A stretch of 64,000 bases of DNA from Streptomyces sp. SID12488 (GCF_010548275.1 NZ_JAAGLT010000022.1:1-64000), one strand, 5' to 3'. Counted from the first letter of the stretch, positions 47,328-56,943 are shown. The notes: generated from the letters alone by a model not told the origin. Numbers and translations: made by a program.

Positions 47328-49463
47328 GTGCTCAGACGGCTGCACGGACGCGGGGCGCTCTTCGACACCGAACCGCCGGGGCTCGCGCCCCGGCTCGTCG
47401 GACTGCGACCGCACCATCACATCGCCGCTCCCCTGGAGCACCCGCGTGAGCTGCCGTTCGTGGTGCTCACCGCGGGGCGCGGGCTCGGCAAGAGCGTGGT
47501 CCTCGGTGAGCTGCGCGCCGCCTACCAGCGGCACACCCCGGTCGCGCTGATCGACTGCGAGGACCCGCAGCTCGTCCGCGGGCCCGAGACGCGTCCGGCG
47601 CAGGCCTGGTCGCCGCTCGCGCAGGCGCTCCTGGTGATCGCCGAGCAGCTCGCCGAACCCGTCACCGGTGCCCGGCGGATCGCCTTCCCGCGGCTGATGT
47701 CCGGCCTGATCGCGGTGGCAGCCGGCGGCTGGGGCGACGCCGACACCGAGCGCATCCGCTGGGAGGTCCAGCGGATGCTGCTGCTCAACGAGAGCGGCTC
47801 GTGGTTCACCGGTTTCGCCGCACGCTGGGCGGGCCGGGTGGCCTCGAAAGCGGTCGCGGCGGCGATCAGCGACGACCCGCTGGTCTCGGCGGTCATCGAG
47901 GCCACGCTGGAGGCGATGACGGAACGTTCCTCGAGCTCGCGCCAGCGCAGGGCGTCCACCTGGTACCGGACCTACCCGAACGCCGGTGACCGCGCCGAGC
48001 TCGGACTCCGCCTGCTCTCCGACCACTTCAGGGCCGGCGGCACCTCCCGCGAGCACGCCGAGCGCTATCTCGTCCGCGCCCTGCTCGCCGACCTCACCGA
48101 CGCCTACGCCGGGATGCGGGCGCATCTGCAGCGCCTGGGCCGTCCGCTCGTCCTGGTCGACAACGCGCAGGGTTCGCCGGGGCGTGAACTGATCGAGCAG
48201 GTGCTGCGCGACCGCGCCGAGGGCATCACCGACCAGGTCGCGTTCATCGCCGCCGTGCGCGGCAGCGGCGGCCAGTCCTCACTGCGCAACGCCGTACGCC
48301 GGGACCTGCGCGAGACCGTCCAGCACACCCGTTGGACACCGGGTGACACGGCCTCCTCCCGGGCCCTGCTGGTGTCGCTGCCGCCACTGTCCTCCGACGA
48401 CACCCTGCACATCGTGGACGCGGTGTGCACGGGTACGGCGGTGCCCGTCCCGGCCGAACTCCCGCCCGCCACACACCGCTTGACGTGCGGGAACCCGCTG
48501 GGCATCGCGCTGGTCGCCGAGTCGGCCCGGCAGAACCTCCCCCAACTGCCGCCCACCGCACCCTTCGGCGCCCTGCTGACCGCCGAACTCGCCCTGCACG
48601 AGGACCGCGAGGGACAGCCCGCCTATCGCGAACTCCTCGACCGGCTCGTCCCCGCCGACCGGCTCGACGAGTTGACCGTGCTGGCCGCCGCCCACGACCA
48701 CGACTCGGCCTGCATGCTCGCCGCCTCCCAGCTCCCCGACGACTTCGGCCCGGCGAGTGTCCGCGCGCTGGAGACCCGGCTCGTGGCGGAGGGACTGCCC
48801 GCCGTTCCCGGCCAGTTCGTCGGCGACGCCTTCGTCCGCACCCTGCTCCTGCTGCGCCTGCACCACCGGCACGCCGACCACGGCAAGTGGCGGGACGTCC
48901 ACGAGACCCTCATCCAGCACTACGAGGGACCCGAGCCGTCTGCGGCCCGCTACCGCCTCCACCACGAACTCGCCCTCGGCGACACCGGATCGGCGGTCGC
49001 GTATCTGCGCGACACCTTCCACACCCTCGACACCAGCACCTGGCTCGACACGCTTCTGTTCATCGCCTCGGCGCCCTACTTCCACGCCCACGACGCCGAG
49101 GGCCACGACTTCGTCGGCGGCGACCACCAGCGCGCCCGGATCGCCTTCGGCCACACCGACGCCACGCAACTGCCGCCGGACGACGTGGACGCCGTACTGC
49201 ATCTGCGGGTACGCCGACTCCTGCACGCGGTCTGGCAGTTGACCGATCCACTGGTGCTGCCCGACCGGAGGCTGTGCGACCGGCTGCGCTACGAGCTGGA
49301 GCAGCTCTCCAACGACCCGCGCGCGAGCAACGCGCTCCTGTGGCAGGCCTCGCAGGAGTGGCCCGAGGCGGCGCTGGCCGGCCGCCCGCTGCGCACCCCG
49401 GGCGACGACGAGGACGCCACCTCCGACGACCGGGGCCGCAACCGCAACGACGGAGGCGCGTGA
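47328..49463 (+). CDS. Large P-loop NTPase of unknown function (STAND-like)
   Basis: 711 residues. The P-loop AGRGLGKSVVLGEL (49-63), a middle block VALIDCEDPQLV and the Walker-B-like PLVLVDNA (273-280) define an ATPase domain. The rest is helical (LPPLSSDDTLHIVDAV, RLVPADRLDELTVLAAAHDHDS), reminiscent of the sensor part of STAND or MalT-type proteins. I do not recognise a named family. A GTG at 47328 follows GGGGGAGGG. Its TGA overlaps the ATG of the next gene (TGATG), so the two are coupled and probably act together. Confidence 0.78.
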   Translation: MLRRLHGRGALFDTEPPGLAPRLVGLRPHHHIAAPLEHPRELPFVVLTAGRGLGKSVVLGELRAAYQRHTPVALIDCEDPQLVRGPETRPAQAWSPLAQALLVIAEQLAEPVTGARRIAFPRLMSGLIAVAAGGWGDADTERIRWEVQRMLLLNESGSWFTGFAARWAGRVASKAVAAAISDDPLVSAVIEATLEAMTERSSSSRQRRASTWYRTYPNAGDRAELGLRLLSDHFRAGGTSREHAERYLVRALLADLTDAYAGMRAHLQRLGRPLVLVDNAQGSPGRELIEQVLRDRAEGITDQVAFIAAVRGSGGQSSLRNAVRRDLRETVQHTRWTPGDTASSRALLVSLPPLSSDDTLHIVDAVCTGTAVPVPAELPPATHRLTCGNPLGIALVAESARQNLPQLPPTAPFGALLTAELALHEDREGQPAYRELLDRLVPADRLDELTVLAAAHDHDSACMLAASQLPDDFGPASVRALETRLVAEGLPAVPGQFVGDAFVRTLLLLRLHHRHADHGKWRDVHETLIQHYEGPEPSAARYRLHHELALGDTGSAVAYLRDTFHTLDTSTWLDTLLFIASAPYFHAHDAEGHDFVGGDHQRARIAFGHTDATQLPPDDVDAVLHLRVRRLLHAVWQLTDPLVLPDRRLCDRLRYELEQLSNDPRASNALLWQASQEWPEAALAGRPLRTPGDDEDATSDDRGRNRNDGGA

Positions 49464-51094
49464 TGGCTCGCAGCGGGTTCAGGGGTGTCGGGGGCTTCGG
49501 GGCGTGGCTGCGCGAGGGGGTGTGGGCGATCCCGCTGCGCCGCTATCTGGCCCTCCTGGTCACGGCGGCGCTGGTGGCCGGGATCGGGTTCGCGGTCCGG
49601 TCGCTCACGCACGACGACCGTTCCTGCGCGCCGGGGGTCGTGCGGCCGGCAGGCAGTGACGAGTGCGTGGGCGTGTCGACGACCGACTACTCCTTCGGCC
49701 GGGAGCAACTCACCGCCACGATCAGGGCGATCGACCGCGAGAACGACTCCCTCACGGACAACGAGGGCGGTACGGACGGCAAAGACGGCACGAACGGCTA
49801 TGTCACCGTCGCCCTGTTCGAGCCGTTCACCGCGACCGACGAGGACAACCTCGGGGATGTGCTGCACGAGCTCCAGGGCGCCTATCTCGCCCAGTGGAAG
49901 GTGAACCACGACGCGAACGGCGAGGGTCCGCCGATCCGGCTGGTGCTGGCCAACCCGGGCCGTACCGGCGCCTATTGGGAGCACACGGTCGACCAGCTCG
50001 AGCGGATGACGACGACCTCGGACCGGCTGCGCGCGGTCACCGGGATAGGGCTGAGCACCGAGGAGAACACCCGGGCGGTGAAGGAGCTGACGAGGCGCGG
50101 TATCCCCGTCGTCGGCACGTCCATCACGGCCGACAGCCTCGCCAACGGCCAGCAGGGCGCCCCCGGGGGCCTGAAGCCCTTCCCGGGGCTGGCCCGTACC
50201 GCCCCCACCAACACCGACGAGGCCCGCGCGCTCGCCTCCTTCGCCAAGGTGGCGGCCGACAAGGCGGTGCTGGTGTACGACGATCCGGGCGACCCGTACA
50301 CGCTCACGCTCCAGGCGTCGTTCGAGAAGCTGCTGACGGGCTCGCGCTACCAGCCGTGGCCCTTCACCCCGCTCACCGACCGCACCAAGGAGGGGACCAC
50401 CGCCAACGACTTCCGGCAGATCCGGGAGCTGGTGTGCGACACCGCGCCCGGCGTGAACACCATCCTGTTCGCCGGACGCCACACCCAGTTGCGCCAGTTC
50501 ATCAACGCGCTCGGTGAACGGGGCTGCCAGCAGCGCGAGTTCACCATCCTGACCGGGGACGACGCCTCTTACCTCACCGGCGACAAGAAGCTCGACCCGG
50601 AAGCCCTCAAGCACGGCATCTCGGTGCGCTACAGCGCCCTCGCCCACCCGGACGCCTGGCTCAGGACCCCCCCGAAGAGCGGGGGTTCGGCGGCGGACGC
50701 CCAGGATCTGGCCGAACTCCTGAGCACCGCCCAGGCCAACAAGGAGTCCAAGAGCGACAGGCCCTCACCGATCGGCGCCATCGACCTGGAGGACGGTCAG
50801 CTCATCATCGCGTACGACGCGATGCGGCTCACCGTCGAGGGCATCCGCGAGGCCACGCCCAGCGGCCAGAGCGCGCCGACACTCGCCGACGTGGGTGACG
50901 AGTGGACGCTCATCAAGGGCTCGTCGGGGCGGGTCAACGGCGCGAGCGGCTGGATCTGCCTGGACAACTACGGCAACCCGTACGACAAGGCCGTACCGAT
51001 CGTGGAACTGACCCCCGACCGGCACGCCCGCTTCGTCGAGATCGCCTGGCCGACGGGCAGGCCCCCGGAGAAGGACTGCCTGCCGCCGTCGTAA
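49463..51094 (+). CDS. Membrane-anchored periplasmic-binding-protein-like receptor
   Basis: 543 residues. One membrane segment near residues 27-48 (YLALLVTAALVAGIGFAVRSL) anchors the protein. The external part has the type-I periplasmic-binding fold seen in branched-chain amino-acid or amide receptors: VTVALFEPF, RAVTGIGLSTEENTRAVKEL, GIPVVGTSITADSL, DKAVLVYDDPGDPYTLTLQASFEKLL and TILFAGRHTQLRQFINALGERG. It carries no lipobox. GGAGG precedes the ATG at 49463. Paired with the upstream NTPase it looks like a ligand-sensing system, but neither partner is characterised. Confidence 0.75.
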   Translation: MARSGFRGVGGFGAWLREGVWAIPLRRYLALLVTAALVAGIGFAVRSLTHDDRSCAPGVVRPAGSDECVGVSTTDYSFGREQLTATIRAIDRENDSLTDNEGGTDGKDGTNGYVTVALFEPFTATDEDNLGDVLHELQGAYLAQWKVNHDANGEGPPIRLVLANPGRTGAYWEHTVDQLERMTTTSDRLRAVTGIGLSTEENTRAVKELTRRGIPVVGTSITADSLANGQQGAPGGLKPFPGLARTAPTNTDEARALASFAKVAADKAVLVYDDPGDPYTLTLQASFEKLLTGSRYQPWPFTPLTDRTKEGTTANDFRQIRELVCDTAPGVNTILFAGRHTQLRQFINALGERGCQQREFTILTGDDASYLTGDKKLDPEALKHGISVRYSALAHPDAWLRTPPKSGGSAADAQDLAELLSTAQANKESKSDRPSPIGAIDLEDGQLIIAYDAMRLTVEGIREATPSGQSAPTLADVGDEWTLIKGSSGRVNGASGWICLDNYGNPYDKAVPIVELTPDRHARFVEIAWPTGRPPEKDCLPPS

Positions 51095-51110
51095 CCCTTG
51101 TCGTCGCGGC

Positions 51111-52238
51111 TCAGACTCCCGCGTACGAGTGCTTGCCGCTGACGAAGATGTTGACGCCGTAGTAGTTGAAGAGGAAGCACGCGAACGCGATCAGGGCGAT
51201 GTACGCGGCCTTGCGGCCCTTCCAGCCTGCCGTGGCGCGGGCGTGCAGGTAGGTGGCGTAGGCGACCCAGGTGATGAACGCCCAGGTCTCCTTGGGGTCC
51301 CAGCCCCAGTAGCGGCCCCACGCGTCGCCCGCCCAGATGGCGCCCGCGATGATCGTGAACGTCCACAGCGGGAAGACGGCGGCGTTGACGCGGTACGAGA
51401 ACTTGTCGAGGGACGCCGAGGCGGGCAGCCGCTCCATGACGGAGGTCGCGAAGGTGCCGGGCTTGCCGCCGGACGCGAGCTTGTTCTCGTACGAGTCCTT
51501 GAAGAGGTACAGGATCGTGGCGACCGCGCCCACGTAGAAGACGGCGCCGCAGAGGATCGCCGTGGAGACGTGGATGTACAGCCAGTACGAGTGGAGGGCC
51601 GGGACGAGCTGGTCGCTCGCCGTGTACAGGACGGTGACGGCGAGACCGAGGTCGAGCAGGACGGTCGTGACCAGGGGGAGGCCGAGCCAGCGGATGTCCT
51701 TCTTCAGCGCGAGGAAGACGAGGTACACGCCCACGGCGGTGGTGGAGAAGGTGAGGTTGAACTCGTACATGTTGCCCCACGGCGCCCGCTGCACGGACAG
51801 CGCGCGGGCCAGCACCCCGGAGAACTCCACGAGGAACGCGACCACGGTGAGGGACACGGCGATACGCCCGTACAGGTCGCCCTGCTCGTCCCCGCCATGC
51901 GCGCCGGGCCCGTCCGGCACGTCCCGGGCCCCGGCCGCGGCCCGCACGACGACCTTCGGCCGCTCGAGTACGGCGGTCCCGCCGGCGTTCTTGACGGTCA
52001 CCTCCGGCGCCTTCGCCCCGGCCGCCCCGGCCGGCTTCGCGGTGAGCGCGGCGGCCGTACGGCTGACCTTGCTGCGGCTGCCGAAGATCCACTCGGCGAT
52101 GTAGGTGAAGAAGGCCAGGGTGTAGACGGCCATCGCGGAGTAGATCAGCGTGTTGCTGATGTTCGCGAGGTGCTCGTTGGTCGCGGTGGCGAGAGTCGTC
52201 ACGTGGGCGAGGTCGGGCGCGGTGGCGAGAGCAGACAT
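51111..52238 (-). CDS. ccsB: Cytochrome c biogenesis protein CcsB/CcsA (System II haem-handling)
   Basis: 375 residues, about eight membrane helices. The tryptophan-rich WGRYWGWDPKETWAFITW motif, which holds haem at the outer face, is intact. With ResB it forms the haem-transfer synthetase of System II cytochrome c maturation. Long hydrophilic inserts between the first helices (about residues 60-125) look low-complexity. The ATG at 52238 is directly adjacent to the resB stop (52239-52241). Confidence 0.92.
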   Translation of the reverse strand: MSALATAPDLAHVTTLATATNEHLANISNTLIYSAMAVYTLAFFTYIAEWIFGSRSKVSRTAAALTAKPAGAAGAKAPEVTVKNAGGTAVLERPKVVVRAAAGARDVPDGPGAHGGDEQGDLYGRIAVSLTVVAFLVEFSGVLARALSVQRAPWGNMYEFNLTFSTTAVGVYLVFLALKKDIRWLGLPLVTTVLLDLGLAVTVLYTASDQLVPALHSYWLYIHVSTAILCGAVFYVGAVATILYLFKDSYENKLASGGKPGTFATSVMERLPASASLDKFSYRVNAAVFPLWTFTIIAGAIWAGDAWGRYWGWDPKETWAFITWVAYATYLHARATAGWKGRKAAYIALIAFACFLFNYYGVNIFVSGKHSYAGV

Positions 52239-54008
52239 TTACTTCTCAGCCCCTTCGGCAGGTACGGCAGAAGTATCGGGGTCGGGGGTTTTGGGGTCAG
52301 GGGTTTCCGGATCGGGAGCACCGGGCGCCTGGTCGTACAGGATCCCGGCGAGGTCGCCGAGTTCCTCGGGCAGCTTGGCGGACTCGCTGCGGCCGAGGCC
52401 GCCCATCTCGACGACGGTGACGCCGTCGGAGCCCTTGACCGCCCGCACCCACACCCGTCGGCGCTGGATGAACAGGGAGCCGGCGAGACCGAAGATGGCG
52501 ACGATCGCGCCGCCGAGCGCCCAGCCGGCGGCGGGCTGCCGGGTGACCTGGAAGTTGGCCCACTCCTTGGTGCCCTGGTAGGTGATCGAACCGGCGCCGT
52601 TCGGGAGCTGCATGGTCTCGCCGGGCTTCAGGTTCTCGCGCACCTGCCGGCCCTTGGCGTCCTTGTAGGCCTTCATGTGGGTCTTGTCGAGCTGGTACAC
52701 GCTCTGCGGGAGACCCGCGTCGACCCCGAGGTCGCCGTGGTAGGGCGCCAGGTTCAGCACCGGGTTCTCCAGCGCCGGGAACTGTGAGGCGACCTCGTTG
52801 CCCGGCACGTACGTAGGCAGGAAGAAGGCCTGGATGCCGAGCTGTTCCACGACGCCCTTGGGGCTGCGGTAGCCGTCCATGACCTTGATCGCACCGGAGG
52901 AGGTGACGTTGGAGTCGAGAGGGAGGAGAGCGACGGCCTGGTCGAAGACGATGTCGCCCTTGCCGTCGCGGACGATGATGACGGGCGCGTAGCCGTGGGC
53001 GGTGAGGTAGACCTTCGAGTCGCCGACCACCAGCGGCTCGTTGACCTTGACGGTGCGCTTCTTCGCCTTGCCGTACGCGCCCACGCTGTAGTCGACGTCG
53101 GCCTCGTAGGTGCGCGGGGTACCGCGGTTGGGGCCGGTCGTCTCGTAGGTGCCCTTGAAGTCCTTCAGGTTGAAGCTGAAGGGGTCGAGGTCGTCGGTGT
53201 CGAAGAGGGTGCCGGACTTGAAGTCGTCGTACTGGGTGAGCGTGTTGGAGAAGCCGCCGCCTTCGAGGATCAGGCTGTTGCCCTCGGACTTGTACAGCTG
53301 GCCCCAGGCGAAGGAGGTCAGCATCACGATCAGCGCGATGTGGAAGGCGAGGTTGCCGACCTCGCGCAGATAGCCCTTCTCGGCGGCGACCGCGTCCCCG
53401 GCGAGATGTGCGCGGAAGCGGCGCTGCTTGAGCAGTACGAGGGCTGCCTCGCGGACCTGCTCGGGCTCGGCCCCCGTACGCCAGGTCGTGTACGCGGGCA
53501 GCCGGGTCAGGCGGCGGGGCGCGCCCGGCGGGCGGCTGCGCAGCTGGCCCACGAACTGCCAGGTGCGGGGCACGATGCAGCCGATGAGGGAGATGAACAG
53601 CAGGATGTAGATCGCCGAGAACCACACCGAGCTGTACACGTGGAACAGCCCGAGCTTGTCGTAGAGCGGCCCGAGGAAGCTGTGCCGCTGGATGAAGTCG
53701 GCGACCTTGGTCTCGTCCGTCCCGGACTGCGGGATCAGCGAGCCGGGGATCGCCCCGAGCGACAGCAGGAACAGCAGCAGCAGCGCGACCCGCATCGAGG
53801 TGAGCTGCCGCCAGAACCAGCGGGCCCAGCCGATGACGCCCATGGAGGGCAGCCCGGGAGCCTCCTCCCGGGGGGCGGTGGACAACTGGGAACCGGCGGC
53901 GCCGAGGTCCTGGTCGTCGTTGTCCTTGGGCGCGGACGCGGACCCGGGGGCGGGGGCGGGGGCAGGGGCAGGGGCAGGGGTGCTGCCGGTGCCGGTGGTG
54001 TTGCTCAT
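52239..54008 (-). CDS. resB: Cytochrome c biogenesis protein ResB
   Basis: 589 residues. The four-helix ResB core is clear: LALLLLFLLSLGAIPGSLIPQ-type first helix (RVALLLLFLLSLGAI), SVWFSAIYILLFISLIGCIVPRTW, AFHIALIVMLTSFAWGQLYKSEG, and the last helix LGGAIVAIFGLAGSLFIQRRRVWV. It partners CcsB in haem delivery to apocytochrome c. The N-terminus has a long Ala/Pro/Asp low-complexity tail; the C-terminal ~55 residues are acidic. Stop codon adjacent to ccsB. Confidence 0.92.
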   Translation of the reverse strand: MSNTTGTGSTPAPAPAPAPAPGSASAPKDNDDQDLGAAGSQLSTAPREEAPGLPSMGVIGWARWFWRQLTSMRVALLLLFLLSLGAIPGSLIPQSGTDETKVADFIQRHSFLGPLYDKLGLFHVYSSVWFSAIYILLFISLIGCIVPRTWQFVGQLRSRPPGAPRRLTRLPAYTTWRTGAEPEQVREAALVLLKQRRFRAHLAGDAVAAEKGYLREVGNLAFHIALIVMLTSFAWGQLYKSEGNSLILEGGGFSNTLTQYDDFKSGTLFDTDDLDPFSFNLKDFKGTYETTGPNRGTPRTYEADVDYSVGAYGKAKKRTVKVNEPLVVGDSKVYLTAHGYAPVIIVRDGKGDIVFDQAVALLPLDSNVTSSGAIKVMDGYRSPKGVVEQLGIQAFFLPTYVPGNEVASQFPALENPVLNLAPYHGDLGVDAGLPQSVYQLDKTHMKAYKDAKGRQVRENLKPGETMQLPNGAGSITYQGTKEWANFQVTRQPAAGWALGGAIVAIFGLAGSLFIQRRRVWVRAVKGSDGVTVVEMGGLGRSESAKLPEELGDLAGILYDQAPGAPDPETPDPKTPDPDTSAVPAEGAEK

Positions 54009-54011
54009 CGA

Positions 54012-54809
54012 TCAGATCCCCACAGTGAAGCCGTCGGACCAGGTCTGCATCTCCTGCACCAGACGGTCCCACGCGCCGGTAAGGAGCAGCACACCGGTAA
54101 GGATCATCATCGTGCCGCCGATGCGCATGACCCACACATAGTGGCGCTTCACCCAGCCGAAGGCACCGAGCGCCTTACGGAAGGCGACCGCCGCGAGCAC
54201 GAACGGCACGCCGAGGCCGATGCAGTAGGCGACGGTCAGTACGGCCCCGCGGCCGGCGCTGGCCTGGTCGAAGGCGAGGCTGTTGACCGAGGCGAGGGTC
54301 GGGCCGATGCAGGGCGTCCAGCCGATGCCGAACAGCGCGCCGAGGAGGGGGGCGCCGACCAGTCCGGTGGCGGGCTTCTTGTGGAAGCGGAACTCGCGCT
54401 GGGTGAGCCAGGGCATCATGCCCATATAGAAGACGCCCATGAGGATCATGAGCACGCCGAGCACCTTGGACAGGGTGTCCTGGTGCTCCTGCAGCGTCTG
54501 CCCGAAGTACCCGAACAGGGCACCCGTGGACACGAACACGGCGGTGAACCCGAGCACGAAGAGCGAGGCCCCGGCGACCATCCGGCCCCGGCGGGCCTCG
54601 CCGAGGTCGGTACCGGTGACGCCGGTGACGTACGACAGATAACCGGGCACGAGGGGCAGCACGCACGGCGAGAAGAAGGAGACGAGGCCCCCGAGCAGGG
54701 CGATCGGCAGGGCCAGTATCAGGGCCCCGCTCATCACGGTCTTGTTGGCCTCGGGGACGGAGGCGGCGAGCGTGAGCACGCCGGTCACGTCCGTGATCGC
54801 TCCGCTCAC
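54012..54809 (-). CDS. CcdA-type thiol-disulfide interchange membrane protein
   Basis: 265 residues, six membrane helices. The conserved cysteines SPCVLPLVPGYLSYVTG (first helix) and WTPCIGPTL (fourth helix) are the redox pair of CcdA/DsbD-beta. It passes electrons from cytoplasmic thioredoxin to the TlpA/ResA-like lipoprotein upstream in the operon, keeping apocytochrome c reduced. The GTG at 54809 lies one base after the preceding gene's stop codon on this strand. Confidence 0.91.
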   Translation of the reverse strand: MSGAITDVTGVLTLAASVPEANKTVMSGALILALPIALLGGLVSFFSPCVLPLVPGYLSYVTGVTGTDLGEARRGRMVAGASLFVLGFTAVFVSTGALFGYFGQTLQEHQDTLSKVLGVLMILMGVFYMGMMPWLTQREFRFHKKPATGLVGAPLLGALFGIGWTPCIGPTLASVNSLAFDQASAGRGAVLTVAYCIGLGVPFVLAAVAFRKALGAFGWVKRHYVWVMRIGGTMMILTGVLLLTGAWDRLVQEMQTWSDGFTVGI

Positions 54810-54810
54810 G

Positions 54811-55452
54811 TCACTTCTCCGCGAGGACGGGCTTGAGCATCTTGCGGAGGTTGTCCTCGCTGAGCGCCACGAGCGCGCGGGCGGCGATCTTCCCCTCCCG
54901 GTCGAGGACGATCGTGGAGGGGATCGCCTTCGGGTTGAGCGTGCCCTTCTTGAAGCGGAGCATCAGCTTGCCCGTGGGGTCGTAGAGACTCGGGTACGTG
55001 ACGCCGTACTGCTTCTCGAAGGCGACCGCCGGACGGGTCTCGCCGTCGCGGGTGTTGATGCCGACGAACTGGACACCCTGGTCCTTGAGGTCGGCGGAGA
55101 CCGCGACGAAGTTCTTCGCCTCGAGGCGGCAGGGCCCGCACCACGAACCCCAGATGTTGATGACGACGATCTTGCCCTTGTAGTCGGCGACGTCCAGCTG
55201 CTTGCCGTCGATGGTCGGCCCGGAGAGGTCGGGGGCGGCGACCCGCTTGCCCTGGGCCACCGTGGCGATGACACCGTCGGTACCGGTGACGAAGTTGGTG
55301 TCGCCGGAACCCCCGGACGTACCGCCGGAGGTGCACGCGGTCAGGGCCAGCGCGGAGGCGGCGACCCCTGCGGTGAACAGCACGGCCCGGCGGCTACGGG
55401 CCTGGCCACGGGGACGGTTCGAGGAGAGGGGGACGCGGCTGGCGACACTCAT
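54811..55452 (-). CDS. TlpA/ResA-like thioredoxin-fold lipoprotein (cytochrome c maturation)
   Basis: 213 residues. Signal peptide with lipobox LTAC (Cys near residue 40, context ALALTACTSGG). The thioredoxin-like domain carries WGSWCGPCRLE, the reductase site, and GINTRDGE. It would reduce apocytochrome c cysteines before haem attachment. An ATG at 55452 follows only a weak ribosome site; a longer in-frame start at 55509 lacks homology. It heads the TlpA-CcdA-ResB-CcsB run on the minus strand. Confidence 0.88.
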   Translation of the reverse strand: MSVASRVPLSSNRPRGQARSRRAVLFTAGVAASALALTACTSGGTSGGSGDTNFVTGTDGVIATVAQGKRVAAPDLSGPTIDGKQLDVADYKGKIVVINIWGSWCGPCRLEAKNFVAVSADLKDQGVQFVGINTRDGETRPAVAFEKQYGVTYPSLYDPTGKLMLRFKKGTLNPKAIPSTIVLDREGKIAARALVALSEDNLRKMLKPVLAEK

Positions 55453-55539
55453 GTGAAAAGTTTCGCATGTCCGTTCCGAGGATCTTGCGCACCCCCCTTG
55501 CGGGTACAAACCCGCATTTCAGGCGGCCTTTCCGGTCCC

Positions 55540-56943
55540 TCAGGCGCCGGTGGTGGAAGTCCCGGTCGAGGTGCTGGTCGAGGTGCCTGTGGGGGTCCCG
55601 GTCGGGGTCTTCTGCGGGGCGGCCAGGAAGCCCTTCCAGCCGCCGACCGGCTGCTGCCCGACGTCGAGGGTCCGCAGCTTCTCCAGCACCTCGGGCTTCT
55701 GTACGTCCAGCCAGTCGACGAACTGCCGGAAGGAGACGAGGCGGACGTCCTCGCCCTTCTCCTTCTCCCGCGCGATGTGCTTGAGGGCGGCCTCGACGGC
55801 GTCCATGTAGATGCCGCCGTTCCAGTGCTCGAAGTGGTTGCCGACGAAGAAGGGGGCGCGGTTCGTCTCGTACGCCCGCCGGAAACCGGCGATGTAGGAG
55901 CCGGTCGCCTGCTCGCGCCAGGCCGGGTAGTTGTGGGCGGGGGCCTTGGTCGAGTTGACCGACTGGTTGGCGAGGATGTTGTAGTCCATGGACAGGACCT
56001 CGAACTGGTGGCCGGGGAAAGGTATCGCCTGGAGGGGCAGGTCCCAGATGCCGCCGTTCTTCGTGGGCCACACCTGCCGGCCGCCGGGCGAGGAGGCGTC
56101 GTAGCGCCAGCCGAGATCGCGGGCGGTCGGCAGCAGGTTGCTCTGGCCGAGGAGACAGGGCGTACGGCCGCCGATGAGCTCCTTGTCGTAGTCGAAGGGG
56201 AGCGCGGGCAGGTCGGTCCACCCGGTGTTGGTGCGCCACTCCTTCACGAAGCCCTTGGCCTGCTCTATCTCGCTGCGCCACTGCTGAGGCGTCCAGTTGG
56301 CGACCGTGCCGTGGCCGGAGCAGAAGTGGCCGTTGAAGTGGGTGCCTATCTCGTGCCCGTCGAGCCAGGCCTGCCGGACGTTGGTGAGGGTCGCCTTGAC
56401 GTGGTCGTCGGTGAGGTAGCCGATGTCGGAGGCGCCGGGGGCGTTGTTCGGCGGGAGGTACTTGCGCTTCTGCGACTCGGGGAGGAGGTAGAGCCCGGAG
56501 AGGAAGAAGGTCATGTGCGCGCCGTGCGTCTTCGCGAGGTCCAGGAAGCGCGGGAAGAGTCCGTTGCCGACCTCCCCCGCGCCGTCCCAGGAGAAGATCA
56601 CGAACTGCGGCGGGGTCTGCCCGGCCTCCAGCGGCACGGGCCTGCCGGGCTGGTGGGGCTGCTTTCCGGTGAACGAGGTGGAGCCGTCACCGAGGGGTTT
56701 GGCGGCGGGGGCGGTGTGGCGGGGGCGGGACGGCTTGCCGGAAGGCCGCCGGTCACCGGAGGAATCTCCGGACCCGCTCGACCCCTCCCCCAGTACGGTT
56801 CCGCAGCCGGCGGTACCCAGAGCGGCGGCGGCACCGAGGCCGAGGCCGATCGCACCTCGCCGGCTGAAGCCACCGACGCCGCCGCCGACGCTTCCACCGT
56901 CACCGTTCTTGCCGTGCATGGGATCCCCATTCGTCGTACTCAC
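55540..56943 (-). CDS. Secreted polysaccharide deacetylase-like protein
   Basis: 467 residues. Tat-type signal (SRRGAIGLGLGAAAALGTAGCG) with a possible lipobox Cys. NodB-fold segments follow: VIFSWDGAGE (motif 1, with only one of the usual two Asp), GHEIGTHFNGHFCSG (metal-binding His), and VRLVSFRQFVDWL. It may deacetylate a wall or capsular polysaccharide. A Ser/Thr/Gly low-complexity tail (TPTGTPTGTSTSTSTGTS) ends the protein. A dyad lies upstream at 57010-57026. Confidence 0.78.
   Translation of the reverse strand: MSTTNGDPMHGKNGDGGSVGGGVGGFSRRGAIGLGLGAAAALGTAGCGTVLGEGSSGSGDSSGDRRPSGKPSRPRHTAPAAKPLGDGSTSFTGKQPHQPGRPVPLEAGQTPPQFVIFSWDGAGEVGNGLFPRFLDLAKTHGAHMTFFLSGLYLLPESQKRKYLPPNNAPGASDIGYLTDDHVKATLTNVRQAWLDGHEIGTHFNGHFCSGHGTVANWTPQQWRSEIEQAKGFVKEWRTNTGWTDLPALPFDYDKELIGGRTPCLLGQSNLLPTARDLGWRYDASSPGGRQVWPTKNGGIWDLPLQAIPFPGHQFEVLSMDYNILANQSVNSTKAPAHNYPAWREQATGSYIAGFRRAYETNRAPFFVGNHFEHWNGGIYMDAVEAALKHIAREKEKGEDVRLVSFRQFVDWLDVQKPEVLEKLRTLDVGQQPVGGWKGFLAAPQKTPTGTPTGTSTSTSTGTSTTGA

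Noticed and set aside
48425..49462. N-terminal ~345 residues of a long frame continuing into the binding-protein gene
   Set aside because: It is a shadow of the NTPase gene in another frame. The real receptor starts at the ATG of 49463, which has GGAGG and a membrane segment just behind it.
53900..54000. G/C-rich simple repeats inside the ResB N-terminus as a possible regulatory element
   Set aside because: They encode the Ala/Pro-rich tail of the protein (APAPAP) and are explained by coding sequence.
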